A stretch of 64,000 nt of DNA, from NCBI GenBank assembly GCA_035547395.1, contig DASZVA010000010.1, positions 1 to 64,000 on the forward strand, in the 5' to 3' direction. The translations under genes were made by a program, and so were the position numbers. The DNA is from CALREJ01 sp035547395. Its GTDB lineage: Bacteria > Patescibacteriota > Gracilibacteria > Peribacterales > Peribacteraceae. Positions 47,644-56,011 of this stretch are shown here, in pieces. Under the pieces are notes generated by a model. It saw only the letters and a list, made by a program, of their open reading frames with translations. It had not been told where the DNA came from and searched no databases. Each line of letters starts with the position of its first letter. Positions within the stretch are counted from its first letter, which is position 1.

Positions 47644-47883
47644 ATGGCAAAGAACCCCCACGAACAGGCGGAAAAAATGTACCAGCAGATTCTGGACCTG
47701 CTGGAAGAGATCAGTCTGCTCTACGCAGACGCGGGCGACGAGGGCGAGGAAGACGAGCTCAATGACCGCGACATCGTCGACATGATGATCGAGGAGGCGA
47801 TCGAGCGCGGCATGGATGACGAGAGCGTCGAGAAAGTTTTCAAAGCCATCTCGTCGCTTGCACGGAAAGCGCGGGAGGGTTGA
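47644..47883 (+). CDS. small acidic protein, 79 residues
   Basis: I do not recognise this protein. ATG 47644 begins MAKNPHEQAEKMYQQILDLLEEISLLYADAGDEGEEDELNDRDIVDMMIEEAIERGMDDESVEKVFKAI; it is strongly acidic and helical with no Cys. The open frame reaches further upstream but into poor sequence. It is placed 65 bases before the PilT-like gene and might be co-transcribed. Confidence 0.6.
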   Translation: MAKNPHEQAEKMYQQILDLLEEISLLYADAGDEGEEDELNDRDIVDMMIEEAIERGMDDESVEKVFKAISSLARKAREG

Positions 47884-47948
47884 TTGCGCGATGATGCATG
47901 GTTCAACTACGTTCACCATGACACATTTGTCTTCCTTCTCTCCTCCCC

Positions 47949-48983
47949 ATGCCCGCCGCACTTCCCAACTCCATTTTTCAGAAAGCATTTGAGGCGGGTG
48001 CCTCCGATGTGCACGTCGCGGTCGACGCCCCCCTTCTTTTCCGTATCGACGGCAAACTCGTCGCCCAGACCAAGGGCGACATCACGGCCTCGGACAGCGA
48101 GAAATTCGTAAAGGCGGTGCTCTCGGCGGAGGAATTCAAGCGGCTCAACGAGGCCAAGGAAATCGATGTCTCGTACTCGCTCAGTAACGGCACCAGACTC
48201 CGCATCAACTGCCACTTCGAACGCGGCAATCTCGGCCTCGTCGCCCGCGTCATCCCGAACGTCATTCCGTCCCTGGACGATATCGACCTCACGCCCATCG
48301 CGAGCAGGTTTCTGACGCTCGACGAAGGACTCATTCTCTTCACCGGTCCGACGGGCACGGGAAAATCAACCTCGCTGGCCGCCATGCTCCAGACCATCAA
48401 TCAGACGCAGGCACGCAGCATCGTCACCATGGAGGATCCGATCGAATTCCTGTTCCCGAAGGGCATGGGCGTCATCCGCCAGCGCCAGCTGGGGCAGGAC
48501 TTCACGTCCTTTGCCGAAGCCCTCAAGCGCGTGCTGCGCCAGGACCCGGACATCGTCATGGTCGGTGAAATGCGCGACCCGGAGACGATCTCCGCCGCGC
48601 TCACGCTCGCCGAGACCGGTCACCTCATTCTCGCCACGCTCCACACCCCAAACACCATTCAGACCGTCGACCGCATTATCGACGTCTTCCCGCCATACCA
48701 GCAACCGCAGATCCGATCACAGTTGAGCATGTCACTGAAGGCCGTCGTGTCGCAGCGGCTGCTCGCCAAAGAAGGCGGCGGACGCATCGCCCAGCGTGAG
48801 GTGCTCATCAACACGCCGGCTGCCGCCAACACCATCCGCGACAACCGCCTGCAGGAACTCAAGTCCGTGCTTCAGACGGGCGCGGACACGGGTATGATCT
48901 CCTTCGAGAAAGACGCCAAGCGCCTCCTGAAAGAAGGACTGATCAGTAAAGAGACGTATGAGCTAGCTCTCCAGGAGCTGTAA
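47949..48983 (+). CDS. PilT/PilU-like type IV pilus retraction ATPase
   Basis: A hexameric secretion ATPase of 344 residues. Order: N-terminal PAS-like domain (GASDVHVAVDAPLLFRIDGKL), Walker A GPTGTGKST (133-141), Asp box TMEDPIEFLF, Walker B QDPDIVMVGEMRDPET, His box TGHLILATLHTPNT. No C-terminal extension. It pulls pili in motility, adhesion and DNA uptake; together with dprA this fits competence. Other pilus genes are outside the window. Its 3' end overlaps the convergent SET gene by 41 bases. Confidence 0.93.
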   Translation: MPAALPNSIFQKAFEAGASDVHVAVDAPLLFRIDGKLVAQTKGDITASDSEKFVKAVLSAEEFKRLNEAKEIDVSYSLSNGTRLRINCHFERGNLGLVARVIPNVIPSLDDIDLTPIASRFLTLDEGLILFTGPTGTGKSTSLAAMLQTINQTQARSIVTMEDPIEFLFPKGMGVIRQRQLGQDFTSFAEALKRVLRQDPDIVMVGEMRDPETISAALTLAETGHLILATLHTPNTIQTVDRIIDVFPPYQQPQIRSQLSMSLKAVVSQRLLAKEGGGRIAQREVLINTPAAANTIRDNRLQELKSVLQTGADTGMISFEKDAKRLLKEGLISKETYELALQEL

Positions 48984-49566
48984 GCACCAGGTCCCGGATC
49001 TTGCGCGGCGATCTTCGCGGCAGCAGGAATGCACGGTACTCGTCGCTGTAGTCGAGCAGCGCTGTCTTGAGGGGCTGCGGGACCGTGCGGATCTTGCGCA
49101 TGGAGCGGCTGATCTTGGCGTCCCAGAAAGCCTGGAGCTGCACATCCGCGGGGTGCTCGCAGACGATCTCGCCCGTGCAATTCGGGGCGCCGCAGTCGCA
49201 GGGCATGCGGAAGTCCGGCGATTCGTAGAAGAAGCGGTAGTCGATCGTGGCTTCCTCGCCGGGCTGCATGTCGCGCACCACGATGTCGAAGTGGTGGCCC
49301 GAGTAGAGGATGTTGGCGTTGCAGGAGTGATTGAGGTACACGCTGTCGCCGCACGCAAGAACGACGCTGCCGTCCTTGCGCGTGTAGTTGTAGAAGAGGA
49401 TGTGCTCCTGTTCCTCGTGGGTCTTGGCGGCGAGATCTTCGGCGCTGAGCAGATGGCAGTCGGCGCAGTCGAAGTTGATGATGGTTCCGGCTGGGATAAA
49501 TTCTTGGGCGAAGAGACCCTTACCCTTGGTAGGAGTATCTCGGATCTCAAAGAGAGGTGCGATCAT
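48943..49566 (-). CDS. SET-domain protein (putative lysine methyltransferase)
   Basis: A SET-domain protein of 207 residues. KGKGLFAQEFIPAGTII is the N-terminal SET motif, YLNHSCNAN (Asn79-His80-Ser81-Cys82) the cofactor/knot motif, GEEATIDYRFFY contains the catalytic Tyr110, and a post-SET zinc motif CDCGAPNC (123-130) with VC follows. About 60 residues after this are of no known fold. SET proteins methylate Lys on proteins; bacterial ones are sporadic. The 41-base tail overlap with the PilT gene is unusual. Confidence 0.9.
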   Translation of the reverse strand: MIAPLFEIRDTPTKGKGLFAQEFIPAGTIINFDCADCHLLSAEDLAAKTHEEQEHILFYNYTRKDGSVVLACGDSVYLNHSCNANILYSGHHFDIVVRDMQPGEEATIDYRFFYESPDFRMPCDCGAPNCTGEIVCEHPADVQLQAFWDAKISRSMRKIRTVPQPLKTALLDYSDEYRAFLLPRRSPRKIRDLVLTAPGELAHTSLY

Positions 49567-49746
49567 CTCGATGAAAAAAGAAGAAAGAATGGATGCCGCG
49601 GATTGTGGACTTCCTTGCCCCCGTCTGCAAGGTTTTTTTCTGTGACCTTAGCGAAAATTCCAAATTTGGTACGCATGAGCTTCATAGGTGCAAAATTTTT
49701 TTTCCGCATCAGAAAAAATCGAGAAGTTTCGACGTCTGGTGTGCCC

Positions 49747-50361
49747 TCATGCGGGTATCGGTACGAAGATTTTCCGGGCAAAATTTTTCTGTTTGGAAGC
49801 GCCTGCCGGCGGGAGACGGTGGGCGTCGAGCGCATCATTCAGTTGGTCCATGCATCGGAGATAGATCGGCCGCAGGTTATGTGGCAGGTCGCCTAAGAGT
49901 CTCTCTGCCAGAGGCAGATACAAGCCGCGCGTCTCTCGCAGTAATTTCCATTTGCGTTCCTCGGACAGAACATCCGCCGTCCGGATATTGTGCAACCGGT
50001 CGACCAACTTGATCAGAAGCGTGTACGGATAAATCGCGTTTGCCGCACGAATACGGTCCAGATACATCTTCTCGCGGCGCACGGTCGGGAGGTTGTAGTA
50101 GAGATTGTCTTTCGTGAGCACGCGCACGACCGCCGCAATGTCGCTGCCCGCGCATTCGTGCAGCTCCTCGTAGGTGACGTCCGTGTCTTCCAGCACATCA
50201 TGAAGAATGGCGGTGGTGTAAACATTGGGCGGCAGATCCAGACTGATCTCCCACAGCAATTCCAGGACGGCCAGGGGGTGCTCTATGTAGGGAGTGCCGT
50301 CCAGCCGCATCTGTCCCCGATGGGCTTTGGCCGCGAGCCTGATGGCGGAAAAGAGAGTCAT
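49747..50361 (-). CDS. small alarmone hydrolase (HD domain)
   Basis: A stand-alone (p)ppGpp hydrolase of the MESH1/SAH type, 204 residues from the ATG at 50361. It has AAKAHRGQMRLDGTPYIEHPLAV with the first His, then Ile-Leu-His54-Asp55 and Glu58-Asp59 in AILHDVLEDT, and KLVDRLHNIRTAD. All metal and catalytic residues are intact, unlike in the synthetase at 43842. No synthetase or TGS domain. The gene overlaps none of its neighbours; the upstream frame to 50532 is antisense to the start of the TrmB-type gene. Confidence 0.88.
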   Translation of the reverse strand: MTLFSAIRLAAKAHRGQMRLDGTPYIEHPLAVLELLWEISLDLPPNVYTTAILHDVLEDTDVTYEELHECAGSDIAAVVRVLTKDNLYYNLPTVRREKMYLDRIRAANAIYPYTLLIKLVDRLHNIRTADVLSEERKWKLLRETRGLYLPLAERLLGDLPHNLRPIYLRCMDQLNDALDAHRLPPAGASKQKNFARKIFVPIPA

Positions 50362-50536
50362 ACCCCCATGCTGCTCCGGCGTCGGACAGTGCAGTAGATG
50401 CCGGGGAGAAGCTAAAATGAACACATACGAGAAAATGGCAGAGGGATGCGGTTTTGGATGTTCTATGAGGCTCAGGAACGCCCCGGAAAACATCCGTTGC
50501 ACCATTGTCCGTATGCCAAGTACACTAAACAATCAC

Positions 50537-52834
50537 ATGGACCAGTTACCCTCCAGTATCGAGGCCTATTTAGAGGAGGCCGGCTTCTCCGGCACGGAGA
50601 TCCTGATTCTGAAAAAACTTCTCGAGGAAGACGCTCTCACGATACGGGAACTGGCCGCAAAAACCGGCAAGAGCACCGGCTCGCTCGATCAGGCGATGAA
50701 GAAGCTGTTGAAGAAAGAAATCGTGACGCGCGAAATCATTAACGATACGCCGAAATACCTGCTGCATTCCCTGAGCGCGGTGAGCGACTGGATGAAGCGG
50801 GATATGGAGCAGAAGCAGCGCATGATCGTGCGCAAGTACGAAAATTTCGAAGCGTTTCTGGCGAGCCTGAAGAAAAACAAGCAGCGGCCGGAGATGGAAT
50901 ATTTCGAAGGATTGGACGGGCTCAAGCGCGCATATATGCGGCTCTTGGATTGCGGGAAGGTGATGCTGAGCTACGGGCCGCAGCCGTGGTCCGAAGATGA
51001 AGATCCACTCCATGATTTCAAAGCCGAGTTTGCGCGTGAGCGAAAGAAGCGGGGAGTGCTGTCGCGCGTCATCACGCATGACACGCCGGTCGGCAGAAAG
51101 ATGCAGTCACGGGATCCGTTCGAACATCAGGAGACGTTGCTAGTGGATCGTATGAAGCATCCGTTCACATTTGAGCGCATCATTATCGGCGATACCGTCG
51201 CCTGTTTTCAGCTGGAAGAGCAGCGCGCATGTTTCATTTATTATCCCGAACTTGCCGAAGAAGAACGCGTGTTCTTCGAGAGATTGTGGCATGAGAAAAT
51301 GACAGAGCGGCACATGGCGCATAATCAGCAACATCACAACGAGCCTTCACCGACGATCATTGATGCGACTCTGTCGAAAACAAAAGTATGGACGGACTTG
51401 CGGCAATTTTTCTTCAGCCGGAGGAGTCTGGTCGTGACGGGCCTGCTTGCGCTGCTCTCCGGAGCGATTACCTATGCACTGTATGACGTGGAATCATCAT
51501 TGAACTTAAAGCGCATCCAGGATGAAGTGAAATCCATAGCAGCGACGGGGGCGCTGCAGTTTAATGCAAAAAATATCAATCAAATTCATATATTAAGCGA
51601 TGTTCATACCCCCGCGTATGTGCAAAGTGTTCAAAAATTGAAGTTGATTCGTAGCCAAAATAAGGATGTCAAATATGCATATATAATGCGACCAACAGGC
51701 GTTAAAGATATTTTTGAATTTGTAGCCGATGCGGATTCGCTTGATCCATATGCGAAGAAAGATCTGAATGGTGATGGAATCGTTGATGATGCAGATGCTA
51801 CCAGTTATCCAGGCGAAGCTTATGATACTCAGGGTGATGGCACATTTCAGATAGCAATGACAGGAATTCCTTCTGCAGATCCACATTCATATACGGATCA
51901 GTGGGGAACATTTATATCGGGAGGAGCACCCATTCGCGATTCCAGTGGAACAGTCATCGCGGTTCTTGGAATCGATATCTATGCCAATAAAGTTGGCTCA
52001 CTGACATCACAAACATTTTTCCTGTCGCCCGTTCTTTGGTTCTTTATCTTGTTCATTATATTTATTGCCATTCGTTTGTTTGCATTTGATGCGCCGCTTA
52101 TTAAAGAGATTCTGCTGGTCCTCAACATGCGAAAAGTAGTATTTGCTGTCAGCATCAGCTTGGGCATATCTCTTCTTCTGTCGGCGGGGCTTTATGTCTA
52201 TACGCAGCATCTCAATTTTCAGAGGATGCAAAAGGAAGTAGAAGCGGTTGCTGAGGCTGCAGCTCCACAATTCAATCCAGCTGATTTAAATGCATTGCAA
52301 GTAGAAGCCGATTGGCAAAAGCCCCAATGGGCGAAAGTCGTGAATCAATTGGCACAGGTGAAGAAAAACAATCCTGACTTGGTATATGTGTACCTTATTC
52401 GCAAGGTAAAAAATGATCCATCAAAGATGGAATTTGTATCTGATGCCGGCTCACTTAACCCATTTGCAAATACAGATAACGATCCTACGAATGATGTCGA
52501 TGCAAATGGTGATGGGGTGATCGATGCATCCGGAGCAGATCTACTTCAGTGGCCGGGACAACCTTATCCAGATCCTCCAAAAGAAACCTTCATCGCCTAT
52601 AACAATCCGACTTATTCAGATTTTTATCAGGATTCGTGGGGGAAAGTGGTATCCGGTTATGCGCCTATTAAAAATCAAAATGGCAATACCATCGCCGTTG
52701 TTGCGGCAGATATGAAGGCGGGGGAATTAAGTGAAATTGATAAAGAATCTGTTCAGCTTATTATCATTTTTGTCCTCTGTTTATCGATGATTCTCATCTT
52801 TCTTTTAAATAGAAAGTGGTTCTTTCATGGATAA
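50537..52834 (+). CDS. membrane-tethered TrmB-type regulator with two sensor domains
   Basis: A 765-residue one-component regulator. The ATG at 50537 gives MDQLPSSIEAYLEEAGFSG, matched by the relic at 57969-58151 (MTSLPSSIEVYLEEAGFSG). Residues 1-75 are a TrmB-like winged helix; 120-255 resemble the TrmB ligand-binding/PLD-like region (EYFEGLDGLKRAYM). TM1 is at about 297-315. A first external sensor (about 320-490) contains a DLNGDGIVDDAD calcium-loop and TDQWGTFISGGAPIRDSSGTVIAVLGIDI (dCache/PAS-like). TM2 and TM3 follow (495-515, 533-555), then a second sensor (about 560-735) with DANGDGVIDASGAD and DSWGKVVSGYAPIKNQNGN, and TM4 (740-757). Composition changes from host-like to AT-rich near residue 341. 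Direct control of DNA from the membrane by an external signal is inferred. Confidence 0.82.
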   Translation: MDQLPSSIEAYLEEAGFSGTEILILKKLLEEDALTIRELAAKTGKSTGSLDQAMKKLLKKEIVTREIINDTPKYLLHSLSAVSDWMKRDMEQKQRMIVRKYENFEAFLASLKKNKQRPEMEYFEGLDGLKRAYMRLLDCGKVMLSYGPQPWSEDEDPLHDFKAEFARERKKRGVLSRVITHDTPVGRKMQSRDPFEHQETLLVDRMKHPFTFERIIIGDTVACFQLEEQRACFIYYPELAEEERVFFERLWHEKMTERHMAHNQQHHNEPSPTIIDATLSKTKVWTDLRQFFFSRRSLVVTGLLALLSGAITYALYDVESSLNLKRIQDEVKSIAATGALQFNAKNINQIHILSDVHTPAYVQSVQKLKLIRSQNKDVKYAYIMRPTGVKDIFEFVADADSLDPYAKKDLNGDGIVDDADATSYPGEAYDTQGDGTFQIAMTGIPSADPHSYTDQWGTFISGGAPIRDSSGTVIAVLGIDIYANKVGSLTSQTFFLSPVLWFFILFIIFIAIRLFAFDAPLIKEILLVLNMRKVVFAVSISLGISLLLSAGLYVYTQHLNFQRMQKEVEAVAEAAAPQFNPADLNALQVEADWQKPQWAKVVNQLAQVKKNNPDLVYVYLIRKVKNDPSKMEFVSDAGSLNPFANTDNDPTNDVDANGDGVIDASGADLLQWPGQPYPDPPKETFIAYNNPTYSDFYQDSWGKVVSGYAPIKNQNGNTIAVVAADMKAGELSEIDKESVQLIIIFVLCLSMILIFLLNRKWFFHG

Positions 52835-52851
52835 AGCCGTTTGCTGCTTTT

Positions 52852-53685
52852 TTAGCTTTCTCTAATTTTTCTAAAAATACTGCCTAGATATAGGAGGCTA
52901 ACTGTCATCAACAAATAAGAAGTCTGATACATATAATCGTTAATTCCTCCTACGTACCATGTGCCAGCATTCGCCTCATATAGGAATGTAAAATCTGAGA
53001 AATACTGGAATATCAAAGCAGCGATTAAAAAGAGAATCGGTTTTTTCATAATTCCGCCTAAAACTCCTCTTGATGCAACAAGCACCCAGATTGCAATGGA
53101 AACATAAATCGCCTGTCCAAGTGGATAGCCAAAATCTAAGAAGATTTTTGTTACGTTACTAAAGTCAAACTCATATCCACGTAAAAATAAAGCATAAGAT
53201 GTAGCTAGAATAATTGTTGGAATTAAAAAAGCCCAAATTTTGTACCGTAGCTCTCTCAATGAAATTCGCGTTCCGCTAATTTTGGATAGTAAAGCAACGC
53301 CATAGATATAAACAATGACACTACCAAAAAAACCAATATCACCGATACCAGGATATGAAGGAGATTCCACTTTATAGTGATATACATAATAACTACTGTA
53401 TGTTTGCCCAAAACATTGCAAGAACAAACCCATTGAAAATGCCAAAACTGCACGACCTAGTACGCTTTTATGGCCACCCCATTTGTAAGAGATGTAGGTG
53501 CCTGCAATAGCACCATAGAATGCAAGAATTTGATAAACAGCTCCCCATAGCTGGCGAGCATCCCTACTTGTGTCGATGTCTAGGCTCTTTAAATAAAACC
53601 ACCAAAATGAAAGCAGTGCAAATATTATTAAGGGGCCGAAGTAAGGATGTTTACCTATCGCTGACTTCTGAACCATGGACTGCAT
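52852..53685 (-). CDS. seven- to eight-helix membrane protein
   Basis: A 277-residue polytopic protein with about eight membrane helices and no soluble domain. The pattern (YISYKWGGHKSVLGRAVLAFSMGLFLQCFGQTYSSYYVYHY) resembles the 7TM sensory modules found at the N-terminus of some kinases and GGDEF proteins, but here it stands alone. Function unknown. It is AT-rich and converges on the TrmB-type regulator. Confidence 0.7.
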   Translation of the reverse strand: MQSMVQKSAIGKHPYFGPLIIFALLSFWWFYLKSLDIDTSRDARQLWGAVYQILAFYGAIAGTYISYKWGGHKSVLGRAVLAFSMGLFLQCFGQTYSSYYVYHYKVESPSYPGIGDIGFFGSVIVYIYGVALLSKISGTRISLRELRYKIWAFLIPTIILATSYALFLRGYEFDFSNVTKIFLDFGYPLGQAIYVSIAIWVLVASRGVLGGIMKKPILFLIAALIFQYFSDFTFLYEANAGTWYVGGINDYMYQTSYLLMTVSLLYLGSIFRKIRES

Positions 53686-53693
53686 TGTAGCAT

Positions 53694-54605
53694 TTAGGCG
53701 TTACGGTATGTCAAACAATATTGTTTAAAGAAAAGGGTAGGTCTAAAACGTGATTTTGCATCCCTCAAATTTTGTAATCCCAAATCCTGTTCGTAGTTAA
53801 ATAATTTTTTATCAAATGAGTAAAGAATTTCAGCATTTTTTTTCATTAAATATGAGTTTACACCTATGAACTCCGCATCAATTTTTGATGCATGTGCAAT
53901 AACATGTTCAGATTCAGTAAGTTCGTTTAAGAAAAATGCAATCATTTTATTCTCTACAAAGATGCCGACCCCCAAGAGCTTAAAATGTTTTGTAGCCGAT
54001 AACAGTCTCTTCAACATCATTTCTTCATGTGATTCAAATGAATCTTCTTTGCTTAATTTTAATGTTATCCATTTTTCATATAAGGAAATAATAGAATCAT
54101 ATATTTTTGGATCTTCTAGATTCAGTATGGCTGCGTTAGCATCTGGATATTGTTTTAAAAAATTAGATATTTGATTACGTTTTTTTTGAAATTTTTTGCC
54201 TTCCATATTTTTTAATTCCTCAATGCTATATACATAATCAAAATTATCTCTGTCTTCCCTGACTTCAAATTTCTCTTTATCAGCTAGCAAAGCCGCGTCT
54301 TCCGGTATTAATTTTAACTCAGCAGGCAGACCTTCATCTATCGAATGTTTGAGCAAGACATCAATTGTCTCATTTATTTTATTTTCACCTAAAAATGAAT
54401 AAAATGGCTCACCTGATAGATAGTCAATAAATCGTACAACTAAATTTCCATTGAGTTCTGATAATCTTACTTTTCCATGAATATCCCAAGACCATAAGCT
54501 TACAAAATTAAAGTCCGAATATGGAAGCAATCTTTGTGTGAAGATCTCTGCATCGATCTTATCTGTAGGCTCAATCTTTTTGAATTTAGGGAATTTCGGT
54601 ATCAT
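53694..54605 (-). CDS. DUF2156 (LPG-synthase-like) protein
   Basis: A 303-residue protein of the DUF2156/phosphatidylglycerol lysyltransferase C-terminal type (double GNAT-like fold): FNFVSLWSWDIHGKVRLSELNGNLVVRF, DNFDYVYSIEELKNMEGKKFQKKRNQISNFLKQYPD and ENKMIAFFLNELT. No membrane part. Members modify lipids or peptidoglycan with aminoacyl groups, or are uncharacterised. It is AT-rich, in a minus-strand block with the EamA transporter and 7TM gene, and could be a small envelope-modification unit. Confidence 0.85.
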   Translation of the reverse strand: MIPKFPKFKKIEPTDKIDAEIFTQRLLPYSDFNFVSLWSWDIHGKVRLSELNGNLVVRFIDYLSGEPFYSFLGENKINETIDVLLKHSIDEGLPAELKLIPEDAALLADKEKFEVREDRDNFDYVYSIEELKNMEGKKFQKKRNQISNFLKQYPDANAAILNLEDPKIYDSIISLYEKWITLKLSKEDSFESHEEMMLKRLLSATKHFKLLGVGIFVENKMIAFFLNELTESEHVIAHASKIDAEFIGVNSYLMKKNAEILYSFDKKLFNYEQDLGLQNLRDAKSRFRPTLFFKQYCLTYRNA

Positions 54606-54623
54606 CTTTGAAAAGTGAATAAT

Positions 54624-55523
54624 CTAATATTGCATTAACCAAATGCCAGAGAACACAATAGTTGCAAATCCGAGCTTTTTAAATAATCCGCCCAACGATA
54701 GGTCTTCCCCGAAAATTTTATGTGTAAATACGTTAAGCAGCAATCCGTAAATAATACCGAAAAATATTTGTGTACTGCCAATAACACCAACTAACGCAAC
54801 GGGGCCCAATGAAATTGCATAAAAGCTAAGGAGTTTTGCTGAAATAAATATAATTTCATTAATGAAAATGAATAAGAGGGCAAATTTTGAAGATCCATGT
54901 CTTGTAATCAAAAAAGCCTTTCTTATTGTTGGTGATAGAATAAAGAGAAGCAAGCCACCGACGAATATGCCAGTGCTTTCATATGGAATGATCTGTTGGA
55001 ATGAAACATTTAATACAATGAATTTGAATAGTACATTTGCGCATGACCATAAGAAATCAGCAAAAAGTATGAATAGTAGTGCGACTGACAAATACCTCCT
55101 AAAATTATTTTTTCTTATAGAGATGCCAATTATTGAAAATAATATAAGAATGAATCCAAAAATTTGATAGATGGTAATTGCCTCATGCAAAAACGAAGTT
55201 GATAGGAAAAGCGTTATTACCGGAGTAAATTGCATCAAAATAATGACGGTACTAGTATTCTCAATAGAGAGCGCCCGAAAGTAAAAAAAGAGACCAAATA
55301 CTGTTAATACGCCGCTTATTATTAATAAGAGTGCGTCTTGAGGTGGAAGCAGTGGGCAACCAGCAAATATCCAGTAGGAAATGCCGAATATGAGGCTGAT
55401 TATTGCACTATAAATTATCAAGCCCCGGTAATCCTTAACCTTGCGAATGAGAATGTATTTATCAATAAAGTTGGTAATTGCATATACCGCTGCTGCCAAC
55501 ACTGCATAAAAAATCCATGACAT
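54624..55523 (-). CDS. EamA/DMT family transporter
   Basis: A 299-residue transporter with ten membrane helices in two repeats: FLFYFRALSIENTSTVIILMQFTPVITLFLSTSFLHEAIT-like first half (GLFFYFRALS, LMQFTPVIT, FLHEAI) and FVFAAK-like second half (LLSFYAISLGPVALVGVIGSTQIFFGIIYG). The ATG at 55523 starts MSWIFYAVLAAAVYAITN; the longer start at 55535 adds four residues. Substrate unknown. AT-rich. Confidence 0.88.
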   Translation of the reverse strand: MSWIFYAVLAAAVYAITNFIDKYILIRKVKDYRGLIIYSAIISLIFGISYWIFAGCPLLPPQDALLLIISGVLTVFGLFFYFRALSIENTSTVIILMQFTPVITLFLSTSFLHEAITIYQIFGFILILFSIIGISIRKNNFRRYLSVALLFILFADFLWSCANVLFKFIVLNVSFQQIIPYESTGIFVGGLLLFILSPTIRKAFLITRHGSSKFALLFIFINEIIFISAKLLSFYAISLGPVALVGVIGSTQIFFGIIYGLLLNVFTHKIFGEDLSLGGLFKKLGFATIVFSGIWLMQY

Positions 55524-55683
55524 ATTCCTGCACATTCTGCTGTTTTTTTGTTTGCGAACAAGCTTTTGATATTGTGGAAGAAGAAAATACGAATATCAAG
55601 CAAAGCTGAAAACTTGCAGGTTCATTTAACACGAGTAATATGAACTACGATAAATAATTTTATGAAGCCATTATCCGCATGAT

Positions 55684-55968
55684 ATGAGCATTTATGATCA
55701 AATTGCGGAAAGAATTATAAAGGAACAGGAGCTACTGATAGGCCCAATTGCTTGGTATGAAGCGGGGAAAGTAGAGGGCTTGGTAGTGAAGGATAACAAA
55801 AAGGGAATAGTTGCTGTGAATGCAAAAAATGGTGGAGCTGTCGTTAATAAGTTAGTTGACAGATTTACAAATATATTTGGTCGTGCTGGTCAAGAAGTGT
55901 GCAAAGAGTCAGTTAGCGCTTTAATTGCTGATATGCAACCATCACAAATACCAGCAAGTTTGAAGTAG
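55684..55968 (+). CDS. hypothetical protein, 94 residues
   Basis: I do not recognise this protein. It has no signal or membrane segment and contains YEAGKVEGLVVKDNKKGIVAVNAKNGGAVVNKLVDRFTNIFGRAGQEVCKESV, an alternating alpha/beta pattern. It sits 43 bases upstream of the histidine kinase on the same strand and may be a partner, for example an input or output protein. AT-rich. Confidence 0.6.
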   Translation: MSIYDQIAERIIKEQELLIGPIAWYEAGKVEGLVVKDNKKGIVAVNAKNGGAVVNKLVDRFTNIFGRAGQEVCKESVSALIADMQPSQIPASLK

Positions 55969-56011
55969 TTTGTTTCTTCAAAAATGGGCTCTTTTATGCT
56001 AAAATGAATAG

